NCBI GenBank assembly: GCA_031270335.1
Contig: JAISXV010000103.1
Coordinates: 1 to 33,541 of the forward strand
Direction: 5' to 3'
DNA: 33,541 nt
DNA from: Prevotellaceae bacterium
Lineage (GTDB): Bacteria; Bacteroidota; Bacteroidia; Bacteroidales; UBA932
Part shown: in pieces, positions 9,060 to 17,603 of the stretch
Numbering within the stretch: position 1 is the first letter of the stretch
How the letters are laid out: every line of letters begins with the position of its first letter
Notes under the pieces: generated by a model
Seen by the model: only the letters and a program-made list of their open reading frames with translations
Databases searched by the model: none
What the model was told of the DNA's origin: nothing
Translations under genes and position numbers: made by a program

Positions 9060-9974
9060 TTATTTGTTCACTCGAAATTTTTCGTTGCCTGTTTCGAAAA
9101 AGTCAATTATCTGATTCAATGCCGCTACGGCTGCATTGATGTTTGCTTCTTCGGTTTCGGCGCCCATTTTCTTGGGTGTAGCGAAATATCTCATTCCAAA
9201 TTCTTTCATCTTTTCGTGACTGTCAGGCATCACGTCCGTACCGTACTTTATCCCCGGATTTTTCCTCATAGCGTTCAGCAAATCAATTTCATCGATGACT
9301 TCCTTGCGAGCGGTATTAATCAGTATGACGCTTTTCTTCAAGTTCTCCAATATATCCTTATTTATTGATTTAATGGTAGATGGAATCGCCGGAATGTTTA
9401 TCGAAATGACGTCGTTGTCCGAATAGAGTTCGTTGACCGATTTCACAGGAACAACGCCGTCGTCAATAAGGACGCTGTCGTCCACAAACGGGTCGAAAGC
9501 AGATACTTCCATTCCAAAACCTTTTGCCAAGCCCGCAACTAATTTTCCGACATTGCCATAAGCATGTATTCCAAGTTTTTTACCTTTCAGTTCGCTTCCT
9601 GTTCCGGGCAAAAACGTATTCCGGGCAAGGTAAATCATCAGACCCAGCGAGAGTTCTGCAACAGCGTTCGAATTTTGTCCGGGCGTGTTCATTACTACGA
9701 TGTTTCGCTCGCTACACGACTGCAAATCAACATTGTCGTATCCTGCTCCGGCGCGTACAACTATCTTTAAATTCGTAGCCGCATTCACGACCTCAGCCGT
9801 AACTTTGTCGGAACGTACTATCAACGCATCTGCGTCTTTAACTGCCTCTTCCAAATCGGATTGCTCTTTGTATTTTTCGAAAATAACCAATTCGTGTTTT
9901 GCTTGGGCAAGTTCTTTCAGTTGATTCACCGCAACTGATGAAAACGGTTTTTGTGTTGCTAATAATATTTTCAT
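9060..9974 (-). CDS. serA: D-3-phosphoglycerate dehydrogenase, short form with Lys at the catalytic His position
   Basis: VRAGAGYDNVDL, NTPGQNSNAVAELSLGLM, GIHAYGNVGKLVAGLAKGFGM, NTARKEVIDE; YFATPKKMGAETEEAN replaces the usual TPHxGxST motif. Confidence 0.85.
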   Translation of the reverse strand: MKILLATQKPFSSVAVNQLKELAQAKHELVIFEKYKEQSDLEEAVKDADALIVRSDKVTAEVVNAATNLKIVVRAGAGYDNVDLQSCSERNIVVMNTPGQNSNAVAELSLGLMIYLARNTFLPGTGSELKGKKLGIHAYGNVGKLVAGLAKGFGMEVSAFDPFVDDSVLIDDGVVPVKSVNELYSDNDVISINIPAIPSTIKSINKDILENLKKSVILINTARKEVIDEIDLLNAMRKNPGIKYGTDVMPDSHEKMKEFGMRYFATPKKMGAETEEANINAAVAALNQIIDFFETGNEKFRVNK

Positions 9975-10015
9975 TTCTAATGCTTTATTTTGTTATACTA
10001 TCTTTATATCCGGCA

Positions 10016-10023
10016 CAAAGATA
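10016..10023 (-). promoter_or_regulatory. Bacteroidetes-type -7 element (TATCTTTG on minus strand) upstream of serA
   Basis: CAAAGATA on + strand, an exact TAnnTTTG on minus, about 42 nt upstream of the serA start. Confidence 0.4.
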
Positions 10024-10046
10024 TATATTTTTTTCAAAATACAATA

Positions 10047-10154
10047 GATTCGCCTGACGCCGAAAAATTAAAAGAATTGCTGGACAACATTGAACAATCG
10101 TTTTTTCGCTATGAAATAGACAAAAGCGAGCGTAACAATTTGAAATGCACTTAA
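10047..10154 (+). other. Short coding-like stretch without a credible start (possible gene remnant)
   Basis: Reads [35 protein letters not shown] then TAA at 10152-10154; frame open back to a TAA at 9978-9980, but that part is AT-rich. Confidence 0.25.
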
Positions 10155-10167
10155 AAAGCAGCGAAAT

Positions 10168-10198
10168 TTTGATAATCGAAAAAAACGTTTTACCTTTG
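10168..10198 (+). promoter_or_regulatory. Bacteroidetes-type promoter for tRNA-Ser
   Basis: TTTG (10168-10171), 19-nt spacer, TACCTTTG (10191-10198), ending 11 nt before the tRNA 5' end. Confidence 0.7.
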
Positions 10199-10209
10199 CA
10201 CCCGCAATT

Positions 10210-10294
10210 GGAGAGATGGCAGAGTGGTCGATTGCGGCGGTCTTGAAAACCGTTGAACCGAGAGGTTCCAGGGGTTCGAATCCCTTTCTCTCCG
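10210..10294 (+). tRNA. tRNA-Ser (anticodon UGA)
   Basis: 85-nt cloverleaf with GGAGAGA/TCTCTCC acceptor pairing, anticodon loop CTTGAAA, long variable arm, T-loop GGTTCGAATCC; CCA not encoded. Confidence 0.95.
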
Positions 10295-10358
10295 CTGATA
10301 GATTGATAGTTATCGTTTAGATTTGTATCCGGTTTTGTATTAAAAAAGGAATGGAAAA

Positions 10359-11006
10359 ATGAAAAAAATTGCAGTAATTCTCTCCGGATGTGGAGTGTCG
10401 GATGGCGCCGAAATACACGAAGCCACTCTTGCATTATTAGCAATCAGGAAGGCTGGATGTGATTATTCGGTATTTGCGCCCGACAAAGAACAGACAGATG
10501 TAGTGAATCATTATACCGGCGCTAATGTGCAGGAAAAAAGAAATATCCTTGTCGAAGCGGCGCGTATCGCGAGAGGAAGAGCCTTGCCGCTCGCCGAACT
10601 CAATCCCGAAAAATTCGACGCAATCGTTTTTCCCGGAGGATTCGGTGTAGCAAAAAATCTTTCGGACTTTGCATATAAGGGTGAAAACTATTCTGTTATC
10701 CCCGAAGTGGAAAAAGTTTTGCGTAAGGCAAACGAACTGAAAAAGCCCATTGGAGCGATGTGTATCTCGCCTGTTTTGCTTGCTAAAGTATTCAAAGGCT
10801 GCAAAATAACATTGGGAGCGGTCAGCGATGCGTCGAAAGCTGCCGAAAAGAACGGAGCGGAACATGTTGTCGTCGGTCACGGCGAAACAGTTGTAGATGA
10901 GAAATACAGACTTGTTACGACTCCGGCGTACATGCTCAACGCTAATATTGAGCAGATTGCCGAAAGCGCTGATAATTTGATAAAAGAACTGTTGAAACTT
11001 ATTTGA
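10359..11006 (+). CDS. elbB: Isoprenoid biosynthesis glyoxalase ElbB (DJ-1/PfpI-like)
   Basis: MKKIAVILSGCGVSDGAEIHEATLALLAI, FPGGFGVAKNLSDFA, GAMCISPVLLAKVF. Confidence 0.92.
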   Translation: MKKIAVILSGCGVSDGAEIHEATLALLAIRKAGCDYSVFAPDKEQTDVVNHYTGANVQEKRNILVEAARIARGRALPLAELNPEKFDAIVFPGGFGVAKNLSDFAYKGENYSVIPEVEKVLRKANELKKPIGAMCISPVLLAKVFKGCKITLGAVSDASKAAEKNGAEHVVVGHGETVVDEKYRLVTTPAYMLNANIEQIAESADNLIKELLKLI

Positions 11007-11621
11007 ATGCAGATATTCAATGACAGTGAGGGTTACGAAAAACTGCAGGGACCCGAGGACGTCGAAAAGACACAACAACTGAGCGTTTTGTACCGGCAAA
11101 TCATCGAACTGCTGGGCGAAAACAGCGAACGCGAAGGTCTGCTGAAAACTCCGAAACGTGTAGCGCGAGCAATGCAGTTTCTTACGCAAGGTTATGATAT
11201 TGACCCTGCTGCGATAATTAATTCGGCAAAGTTCAAGGAAGATTACAAGCAAATGGTTCTGGTTAAGGACATTGAAATGTATTCGATGTGCGAACATCAC
11301 ATACTTCCGTTCTATGGGAAAGTGCATGTGGCGTATATTCCAAACGGATATATCACCGGATTGAGCAAGATTGCCAGAGTTGTCGATGCTTTTTCGCGCC
11401 GGTTGCAGGTGCAGGAACGGTTGACGCTCGAAATCCGCGACTGTATCCACGAGGCTCTGAATCCTTTGGGAGTGGCGGTAGTTATCGAAGCGGCTCATAC
11501 ATGTATGCAAATCCGCGGCGTTCAGAAACAAAATTCAGTAACCGTTACTTCTGCGTTTACCGGAGTGTTTCTCAAAGATAACCGTACAAGAGAAGAATTT
11601 ATTCATCTTATTAAAAATTGA
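11007..11621 (+). CDS. folE: GTP cyclohydrolase I
   Basis: [50 protein letters not shown] and [16 protein letters not shown]. Confidence 0.97.
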   Translation: MQIFNDSEGYEKLQGPEDVEKTQQLSVLYRQIIELLGENSEREGLLKTPKRVARAMQFLTQGYDIDPAAIINSAKFKEDYKQMVLVKDIEMYSMCEHHILPFYGKVHVAYIPNGYITGLSKIARVVDAFSRRLQVQERLTLEIRDCIHEALNPLGVAVVIEAAHTCMQIRGVQKQNSVTVTSAFTGVFLKDNRTREEFIHLIKN

Positions 11622-11649
11622 AAATTTATATAATTAAAAACACAGAAAA

Positions 11650-11934
11650 ATGGCAAATATTAGAAATTTAAAGAAAGATATCGCTTTTTTAGTTAGCGAA
11701 GTTATCTCCGACAGTCAACTGTTTATATTGCTTAATCCCAAGCAAAATACCGATGCGGCATATTCTATTATCGAAGATGCAGTCGAGATGTATAACCTTA
11801 TGTTTCAGAGGGCAAATCATCCCGACGGAAAAGATAACCCGAAATTGGTTAAGCAGCATTATCGGACTTTGCGGACAGATTTGTTAAGTCAAACCAACAG
11901 TCTTTTCGAGCGGATAAGCAAGCTGAAAGACTGA
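11650..11934 (+). CDS. Small uncharacterised protein (94 aa)
   Basis: Intact ORF in a co-directional run with normal amino-acid composition; no domain recognised. Confidence 0.65.
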   Translation: MANIRNLKKDIAFLVSEVISDSQLFILLNPKQNTDAAYSIIEDAVEMYNLMFQRANHPDGKDNPKLVKQHYRTLRTDLLSQTNSLFERISKLKD

Positions 11935-11956
11935 TTATTCCGTAACATATCCGGCT

Positions 11957-13471
11957 ATGCAAATCGAAATAATGGATACTAGCTTGCGCGATGGCGAACA
12001 GACATCGGGAGTGTCTTATACCGCATCCGAAAAATTACATATATCGCGCCTGTTGCTCGAAGAAGTGAAAGTTGACCGCATCGAAGTCGCTTCGGCACGT
12101 GTGTCGGCGGGAGAGTTGGAGGCTGTTCAACGAATAACCAAATGGGCAGATAAAAACAACCGTCTGGATCAGATTGAAGTGCTGGCATTTATCGACGGCA
12201 CGAAATCGCTGGACTGGATACGCAACGCAGGAGCGAAAGTGGTGAACCTGTTGAGCAAAGGCTCTCTCAAACATCTCATCGGTCAATTGCGCAAATCGCC
12301 GGAAGAGCATGTCGCCGATATTCGCAAACTCGTTGATACACTTGCGGAATCGGGAATGAAAGCGAATATCTATCTCGAAGACTGGAGTAACGGTATGCGC
12401 CATTCGAAAGGATATGTGTTTTATATGGTTGACCATCTGAAAGACATGTCGATACAACGTATTATGTTGCCCGATACGCTGGGAATGCTGTCGCCGAATG
12501 AGGTTTTTGATTTTTGTAAAGAGATGTGCAGCCGTTATCCGGATGTTCATTTTGATTTTCACGCTCATAACGACTATGACCTTGCCGTTGCCAACACTAT
12601 GGCGGCAGTGAAAGCCGGAGTGAAAGGTATCCATGCAACTGTTAACGGACTCGGCGAACGTGCCGGAAATACGCCTTTGGCAAGTATCGTCGCTGTGATT
12701 AAAGACCATACGGATAGACAGTTAAATGTAAACGAGGGCAAACTGACTTTTGTGTCGAAAATGGTGGAGACATTTTCGGGAATACGGATACCTGCAAACA
12801 AACCGGTCGTCGGGGAAAATGTCTTTACGCAGGCTTCCGGCGTCCATGCCGACGGCGATAATAAGGACAAACTGTATTACAACGACCTCCTTCCCGAACG
12901 TTTCGGCAGAGTCCGCAAATACGCGCTCGGAAAAACATCAGGGAAATCGAATATCCTTAAAAATCTTGAAGAAATGGGTATTCCGCTCGATTCCGAAGCC
13001 ATGCAACTCGTTACAAACCGCGTGATTGAACTGAGCGACCGTAAAGAAAACGTAACAGCGGAAGATTTGCCGTATATCATATCCGACGTTCTGCAAAGCG
13101 AAGGTGTCGAACAAAAAATCCGGATTCGCAATTATTCCCTGAATGTCGCCAAAGGATTGAAATCGGTGGCTACGCTCAGCATCGAAATCAACGGAAAATG
13201 TTACGAAGAAACTTCCGCCGGCGACGGTCAGTATGACGCTTTTGTGAACGCTCTGCGGAAAGTTTATGCTTCTCTGAACGTGGAACTGCCACGACTGACT
13301 GATTATGTGGTAACTATCCCGCCCGGAGGTAAAACGGACGCTTTAGTCGAAACCGTAATCACCTGGCAAAACGGTGGTAAGGAGTTCAGAACACGAGGAC
13401 TTGATTCGGACCAAACTGTTTCGGCAATTCAGGCTACCGTCAAAATGCTGAATATCGTTAATATTATTTGA
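11957..13471 (+). CDS. 2-isopropylmalate synthase / citramalate synthase family protein with LeuA regulatory domain
   Basis: MDTSLRDGEQTSGV, DFHAHNDYDLAVAN, VNGLGERAGNTPL, then a C-terminal LeuA dimer-like domain (GDGQYDAFVNALRK). Confidence 0.88.
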   Translation: MQIEIMDTSLRDGEQTSGVSYTASEKLHISRLLLEEVKVDRIEVASARVSAGELEAVQRITKWADKNNRLDQIEVLAFIDGTKSLDWIRNAGAKVVNLLSKGSLKHLIGQLRKSPEEHVADIRKLVDTLAESGMKANIYLEDWSNGMRHSKGYVFYMVDHLKDMSIQRIMLPDTLGMLSPNEVFDFCKEMCSRYPDVHFDFHAHNDYDLAVANTMAAVKAGVKGIHATVNGLGERAGNTPLASIVAVIKDHTDRQLNVNEGKLTFVSKMVETFSGIRIPANKPVVGENVFTQASGVHADGDNKDKLYYNDLLPERFGRVRKYALGKTSGKSNILKNLEEMGIPLDSEAMQLVTNRVIELSDRKENVTAEDLPYIISDVLQSEGVEQKIRIRNYSLNVAKGLKSVATLSIEINGKCYEETSAGDGQYDAFVNALRKVYASLNVELPRLTDYVVTIPPGGKTDALVETVITWQNGGKEFRTRGLDSDQTVSAIQATVKMLNIVNII

Positions 13472-13486
13472 AACAGAAAATATTTA

Positions 13487-14614
13487 ATGAAGATAGGATT
13501 CGACGCAAAAAGAGCGATTCAAAACAATACCGGCTTGGGAAATTACAGCAGATATGTTATTGAAATATTGTCAGAATATTATTCTGATAATCAATATATT
13601 CTCTTTGCACCACGCGAAAAGGAAAATGCTCGGTTGAAAACGATTTTGTCACGAACAAATATTTCTTTTGTTTTTCCTCACGGAATTTCCAAAACCTTTT
13701 CTTCGCTTTGGCGAATGTTCGGCATAAAAAAAGATATCCGAAAAAACGATATTGATGTCTATCACGGACTTAGCAACGAATTACCGGTCGGAATCAGACG
13801 AACGAACGCCAAATCCATCGTAACAATTCACGACTTGATTTTTCTCCGTTATCCCGAATATTACAAACTAATTGACCGTATAATTTATCGTTTCAAATTC
13901 AAACTTGCCTGCCGTAACGCCGACAAAATCATTGCCATAAGCGAGTGTACCAAACGGGATATCATTTCGTTTTTCCATATTCCCGAAGAAAAAATAATAG
14001 TTATATATCAGGGTTGTCATCCCAATTTCCGACAAAAAGTTTCCGGCGAAAAAAAGTCGGAGATATCGGAAAAATATTGTTTACCTGCCCGTTTTATCCT
14101 GTCCGTAGGAAGCGTTGAAACGCGTAAAAACCTGCTGCTTGCGGTGAAAGCATTAAAAAATATTCCGGAAGATATTCATTTAGTCGCCGCAGGAAAATCA
14201 ACGCCATATCAGTCGGAGGTGGAACAATACGCCGAAAAGGCAGGGCTGAAATCCCGTTTGCATATTCTTAATAATGTTTTATTTGAAGATTTACCGGCTT
14301 TATATCAGTCGGCGGCTGTGTTTGTTTATTCTTCGTTTTTCGAGGGGTTCGGTATTCCGGTTATCGAAGCTTTGACGAGCGAAATTCCAGTTATCGCAGC
14401 CACCGGTTCCTGTCTGGAAGAAGCCGGAGGTCCAGGCTCAATGTACGTTAATCCCAATAACGAAGCCGAATTGTCGAAAAAAATCATAGAAATTCTTACT
14501 GATAAAAACTTGGCAAAGAATATGATCGAAACAGGTAAAGAATATGTAAAACGCTTTTCGGAAAAAATCATCGCAGCAAAAATAGGATCTGAATTTTCAG
14601 AATTAAAGAATTAA
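13487..14614 (+). CDS. Glycosyltransferase family 4 (GT-B)
   Basis: FDAKRAIQNNTGLGNYSRYV, ILSVGSVETRKNLLLAVKAL, FVYSSFFEGFGIPVIEAL, GSMYVNPNNEAEL. Confidence 0.9.
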   Translation: MKIGFDAKRAIQNNTGLGNYSRYVIEILSEYYSDNQYILFAPREKENARLKTILSRTNISFVFPHGISKTFSSLWRMFGIKKDIRKNDIDVYHGLSNELPVGIRRTNAKSIVTIHDLIFLRYPEYYKLIDRIIYRFKFKLACRNADKIIAISECTKRDIISFFHIPEEKIIVIYQGCHPNFRQKVSGEKKSEISEKYCLPARFILSVGSVETRKNLLLAVKALKNIPEDIHLVAAGKSTPYQSEVEQYAEKAGLKSRLHILNNVLFEDLPALYQSAAVFVYSSFFEGFGIPVIEALTSEIPVIAATGSCLEEAGGPGSMYVNPNNEAELSKKIIEILTDKNLAKNMIETGKEYVKRFSEKIIAAKIGSEFSELKN

Positions 14615-14646
14615 CATAATAAAATAAATATAACGAAATATAAAAC

Positions 14647-15513
14647 ATGAAAATAGCAGGATTCAGTTTCATTCGTAACGCCATTCAGTACGATTATCCA
14701 ATTGTAGAAGCCATATTGTCAATACTGCCATTGTGCGACGAATTTGTTATTGCCGTAGGAAAATCGGACGACGACACCTTGGAACTAATCAAAAATATCA
14801 ACTCGCCAAAAATCCGTATCATCGAAACCGTTTGGGACGATTCGTTACGAAAAGGCGGAGCAGCGCTGGCACAGGAAACCGATAAAGCATTTCGTGCCGT
14901 TTCGGACGACGTGGATTGGGCGTTTTATATTCAGGCTGACGAATGTTTACACGAACAGTATCACGACATTGTAAGAGAAGCAATGCTGCGATGGAAAGAT
15001 GACGCTCATGTGGACGGATTGCTTTTTCATTACAAACATTTCTATGGTTCATACGATTACGTCGGCATTGCCCCATGGTGGTACAGAAACGAAATAAGAG
15101 TCGTCCGCAAAAACAAAAATATCTATTCCTACCGTGACGCGCAAGGTTTCAGAAAAGACGATAATAAAAAATTGAACGTCAAAGCCATTGACGCCGTTAT
15201 CTATCATTACGGCTGGGTGAAACATCCGTCTAAAATGCAAAAGAAAATCAACAGTTTCGTTAAACTCTATCGCAAAGACACTGAAAACAATATCGCCAAA
15301 GCCGAAGAGTTCGATTATTCAAACATTGATGCTTTGAGCCGTTTCGATGGAACTCATCCCGAAGTGATGCGTGAGCGCATCGAACGTATGAACTGGAAAT
15401 TCGACCACGACATAAGTAAACGAAATCTCTCGTTCAAATACAAATTCAAGATGTTAGTTGAAAAACTGACAGGTTACCGAATATTCGAATATTGCAACTA
15501 TAAAAAAATATAA
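14647..15513 (+). CDS. Glycosyltransferase family 2-like protein
   Basis: FSFIRNAIQYDYPIVEAILSILPLCDEFVIAVGKSDDDT, then WAFYIQADECLHE in the DxD-like region. Confidence 0.8.
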   Translation: MKIAGFSFIRNAIQYDYPIVEAILSILPLCDEFVIAVGKSDDDTLELIKNINSPKIRIIETVWDDSLRKGGAALAQETDKAFRAVSDDVDWAFYIQADECLHEQYHDIVREAMLRWKDDAHVDGLLFHYKHFYGSYDYVGIAPWWYRNEIRVVRKNKNIYSYRDAQGFRKDDNKKLNVKAIDAVIYHYGWVKHPSKMQKKINSFVKLYRKDTENNIAKAEEFDYSNIDALSRFDGTHPEVMRERIERMNWKFDHDISKRNLSFKYKFKMLVEKLTGYRIFEYCNYKKI

Positions 15514-16986
15514 ATGAAAATATTCACCAACGAACAGATTAAAGAAGCCGACAGATACACTGTCGAAAATGAGCCGGTTGCGTCCATTGATTTAATGGAG
15601 CGCGCGTCGGATGCAATCGCCGGATGGATTAGCGAAAACATCGACAAACAGATTCCGTTATTGTTTATCGTCGGCAAAGGCAACAACGGCGGCGACGGTC
15701 TTGCTGTCGCACGGATTCTCAAGCAAAAAGGCTTCGAATGTTCCATATATTTGGCGTATGGAAAAAACTTTCCGAACGAAGAATGTCGAATAAATCTGGA
15801 ACGATTGCCCGCTGGTATCCCGTTTATCGAAAATTTGAACGAAATTGACAAACATACGGTTATCGTTGACGCTTTGCTTGGCACGGGAATTTCGGGAAAC
15901 GTCAAAGAACCTGCGGCGAACATCATTTCGCAAGTCAACAGTCTGACGAACAAAGTGATTTCCATCGACTTGCCTTCGGGAATGAGTACAGAACCCCCTA
16001 CCCTACCCTGCTCGCCGCAAATCATCAAAGCCTGCGTCACTTTAACGCTTCAATTTCCGAAACTTGCGATGATGTCGCCCGAAACGGGAGAATATGCCGG
16101 AACAATAATCACGCTTCCTATCGGATTAAGCAAAACCTATCTCGAACAGACCGAATCGCCGTACCATTACATTGACGAAACTTTAATTGAAAGTCTCAAA
16201 AAACGACGGTCAAAGTTCGGATACAAAAACATTTACGGTCATGCGTTGCTTGTCTGCGGCTCGAAAAACATGATTGGCGCGGCAATTCTTGCCACAGGCG
16301 CGGCATTGCGGTCGGGTTGCGGTCTGGTGAGCGTGCATATTCCTTACGATGAACGTGTTGCTTTACAGACAAAGTTTCCGTCGGCAATATTAAGTTTCGA
16401 CAAATCCGGTTATTTTTCCGAAATACCGGACGAGATTTGCAAATACAACGCAATCGGGACAGGTTGCGGATTAGGAACGCATCCCGAAACAATGAAAACC
16501 TTCGAAACGCTGCTGAAATCCGTTAAAATCCCGATGGTTATCGACGCCGACGCTCTGAATCTCCTGTCGATGAATAAAGAGTTGCTAAAACATATTCCCG
16601 AAAATTCCATTTTGACTCCGCACCTGGGCGAACTGAAAAGACTTGTCGGCGAATGGAACAGCGAAGAAAACAAAAACCGGAAAATAACGAATCTTTCGTC
16701 GGAAACAAAGTCGATTATCGTGGTTAAAGGAGCGCACACAGCTATATGTCTTCCCGACGGCGAAATTTATTTCAACTCCACAGGTAACTCCGGTATGGCA
16801 AAAGGAGGTAGCGGCGACGTACTGACAGGACTGATTACGGGATTGTTAGCACGTGGATACAATAGTTTCGAAGCTTCCGTTTTGGGCGTTTATTTCCACG
16901 GACTTGCCGGCGACAAGGCTTGCGAAAAATATGGCTGCGAAAGTATGAACAGCCTCGATTTGATTGAGTTTTTATCAGCGAATTAA
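15514..16986 (+). CDS. nnrD/nnrE: Bifunctional NAD(P)H-hydrate epimerase / ADP-dependent NAD(P)H-hydrate dehydratase
   Basis: Epimerase half FIVGKGNNGGDGLAVARIL and VDALLGTGISG; dehydratase half AILATGAALRSGCGLVSV, VIDADALNLL, TPHLGELKRL, GNSGMAKGGSGDVLTGLITGLLARG. Confidence 0.95.
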   Translation: MKIFTNEQIKEADRYTVENEPVASIDLMERASDAIAGWISENIDKQIPLLFIVGKGNNGGDGLAVARILKQKGFECSIYLAYGKNFPNEECRINLERLPAGIPFIENLNEIDKHTVIVDALLGTGISGNVKEPAANIISQVNSLTNKVISIDLPSGMSTEPPTLPCSPQIIKACVTLTLQFPKLAMMSPETGEYAGTIITLPIGLSKTYLEQTESPYHYIDETLIESLKKRRSKFGYKNIYGHALLVCGSKNMIGAAILATGAALRSGCGLVSVHIPYDERVALQTKFPSAILSFDKSGYFSEIPDEICKYNAIGTGCGLGTHPETMKTFETLLKSVKIPMVIDADALNLLSMNKELLKHIPENSILTPHLGELKRLVGEWNSEENKNRKITNLSSETKSIIVVKGAHTAICLPDGEIYFNSTGNSGMAKGGSGDVLTGLITGLLARGYNSFEASVLGVYFHGLAGDKACEKYGCESMNSLDLIEFLSAN

Positions 16987-17027
16987 AGCGAATCATATCC
17001 CACAAAGACACAAAAATATCTTCATTC

Positions 17028-17603
17028 CTAAACGTCGGGAAAAAGTTTTCGGACACTTAACGTAATTTTCATGTTAAAATTATGATGACGCAAAGAAATT
17101 GATTCTATCTCATCATTATTATTGTAAATATAAACGACTTCGGCGAGTAATTTTCCTTTGCCTCGATATTCCGCTTTGCAAATCCGGTTTTGGGCATCGA
17201 AAGAATAATGCGCCGACTTTTTTTTCGGTAATATCACTGTGCAACTGTCATTTTCGCAGTTTTTGTTGTCGCCGAAAAGATACAGACCGGAGATAAGCGC
17301 AAAATCCTGCTGAAATTGCCGGAGGATAATTCTTCGTTTCAATTTCTTGATTACGTACAGTATTTTGTAGTCATTTTGAGAGATATACATGTCCATAAGT
17401 TTCGGACCGGCGACTGTGGTAAACAATATTCTGCATTTGTTTGCTTCGTCTTTCTTAATCACCATCACACCCGAAACGGTACGCCCCGAAACCTCCACAA
17501 CTGCATTAAAAAAAACTTCTCCGAACATTTCTTGCATGTCGCGGGCAAACAGAGCGGGACTGTTCGTCATCAACAATATACTAATCAACAAGAAACGCCT
17601 CAT
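17028..17603 (-). CDS. Exported protein of unknown function downstream of LolA-like gene
   Basis: N-terminal signal peptide (MRRFLLISILLMTNSPALFA) and a beta-rich body; overlaps the LolA-like gene by 23 bp on the same strand. Confidence 0.65.
   Translation of the reverse strand: MRRFLLISILLMTNSPALFARDMQEMFGEVFFNAVVEVSGRTVSGVMVIKKDEANKCRILFTTVAGPKLMDMYISQNDYKILYVIKKLKRRIILRQFQQDFALISGLYLFGDNKNCENDSCTVILPKKKSAHYSFDAQNRICKAEYRGKGKLLAEVVYIYNNNDEIESISLRHHNFNMKITLSVRKLFPDV

Noticed and set aside
9985-10443. 152-aa minus-strand ORF over the tRNA-Ser region
   Set aside because: Runs antisense through the tRNA gene and the elbB start; composition is not protein-like.
10437-11531. 364-aa minus-strand ORF opposite elbB and folE
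   Set aside because: Shadow ORF across two well-supported genes; low-complexity Phe/Arg/Asn-rich translation with no recognisable motif.
12035-12709. 224-aa minus-strand ORF opposite the leuA-family gene
   Set aside because: Antisense of a motif-complete gene; translation has no family signature.
16000-16020. Telomere-like ccctaccctacc tract in nnrD/E
   Set aside because: Lies in frame within the nnr gene (EPPTLPCSP) and is only about two units long.
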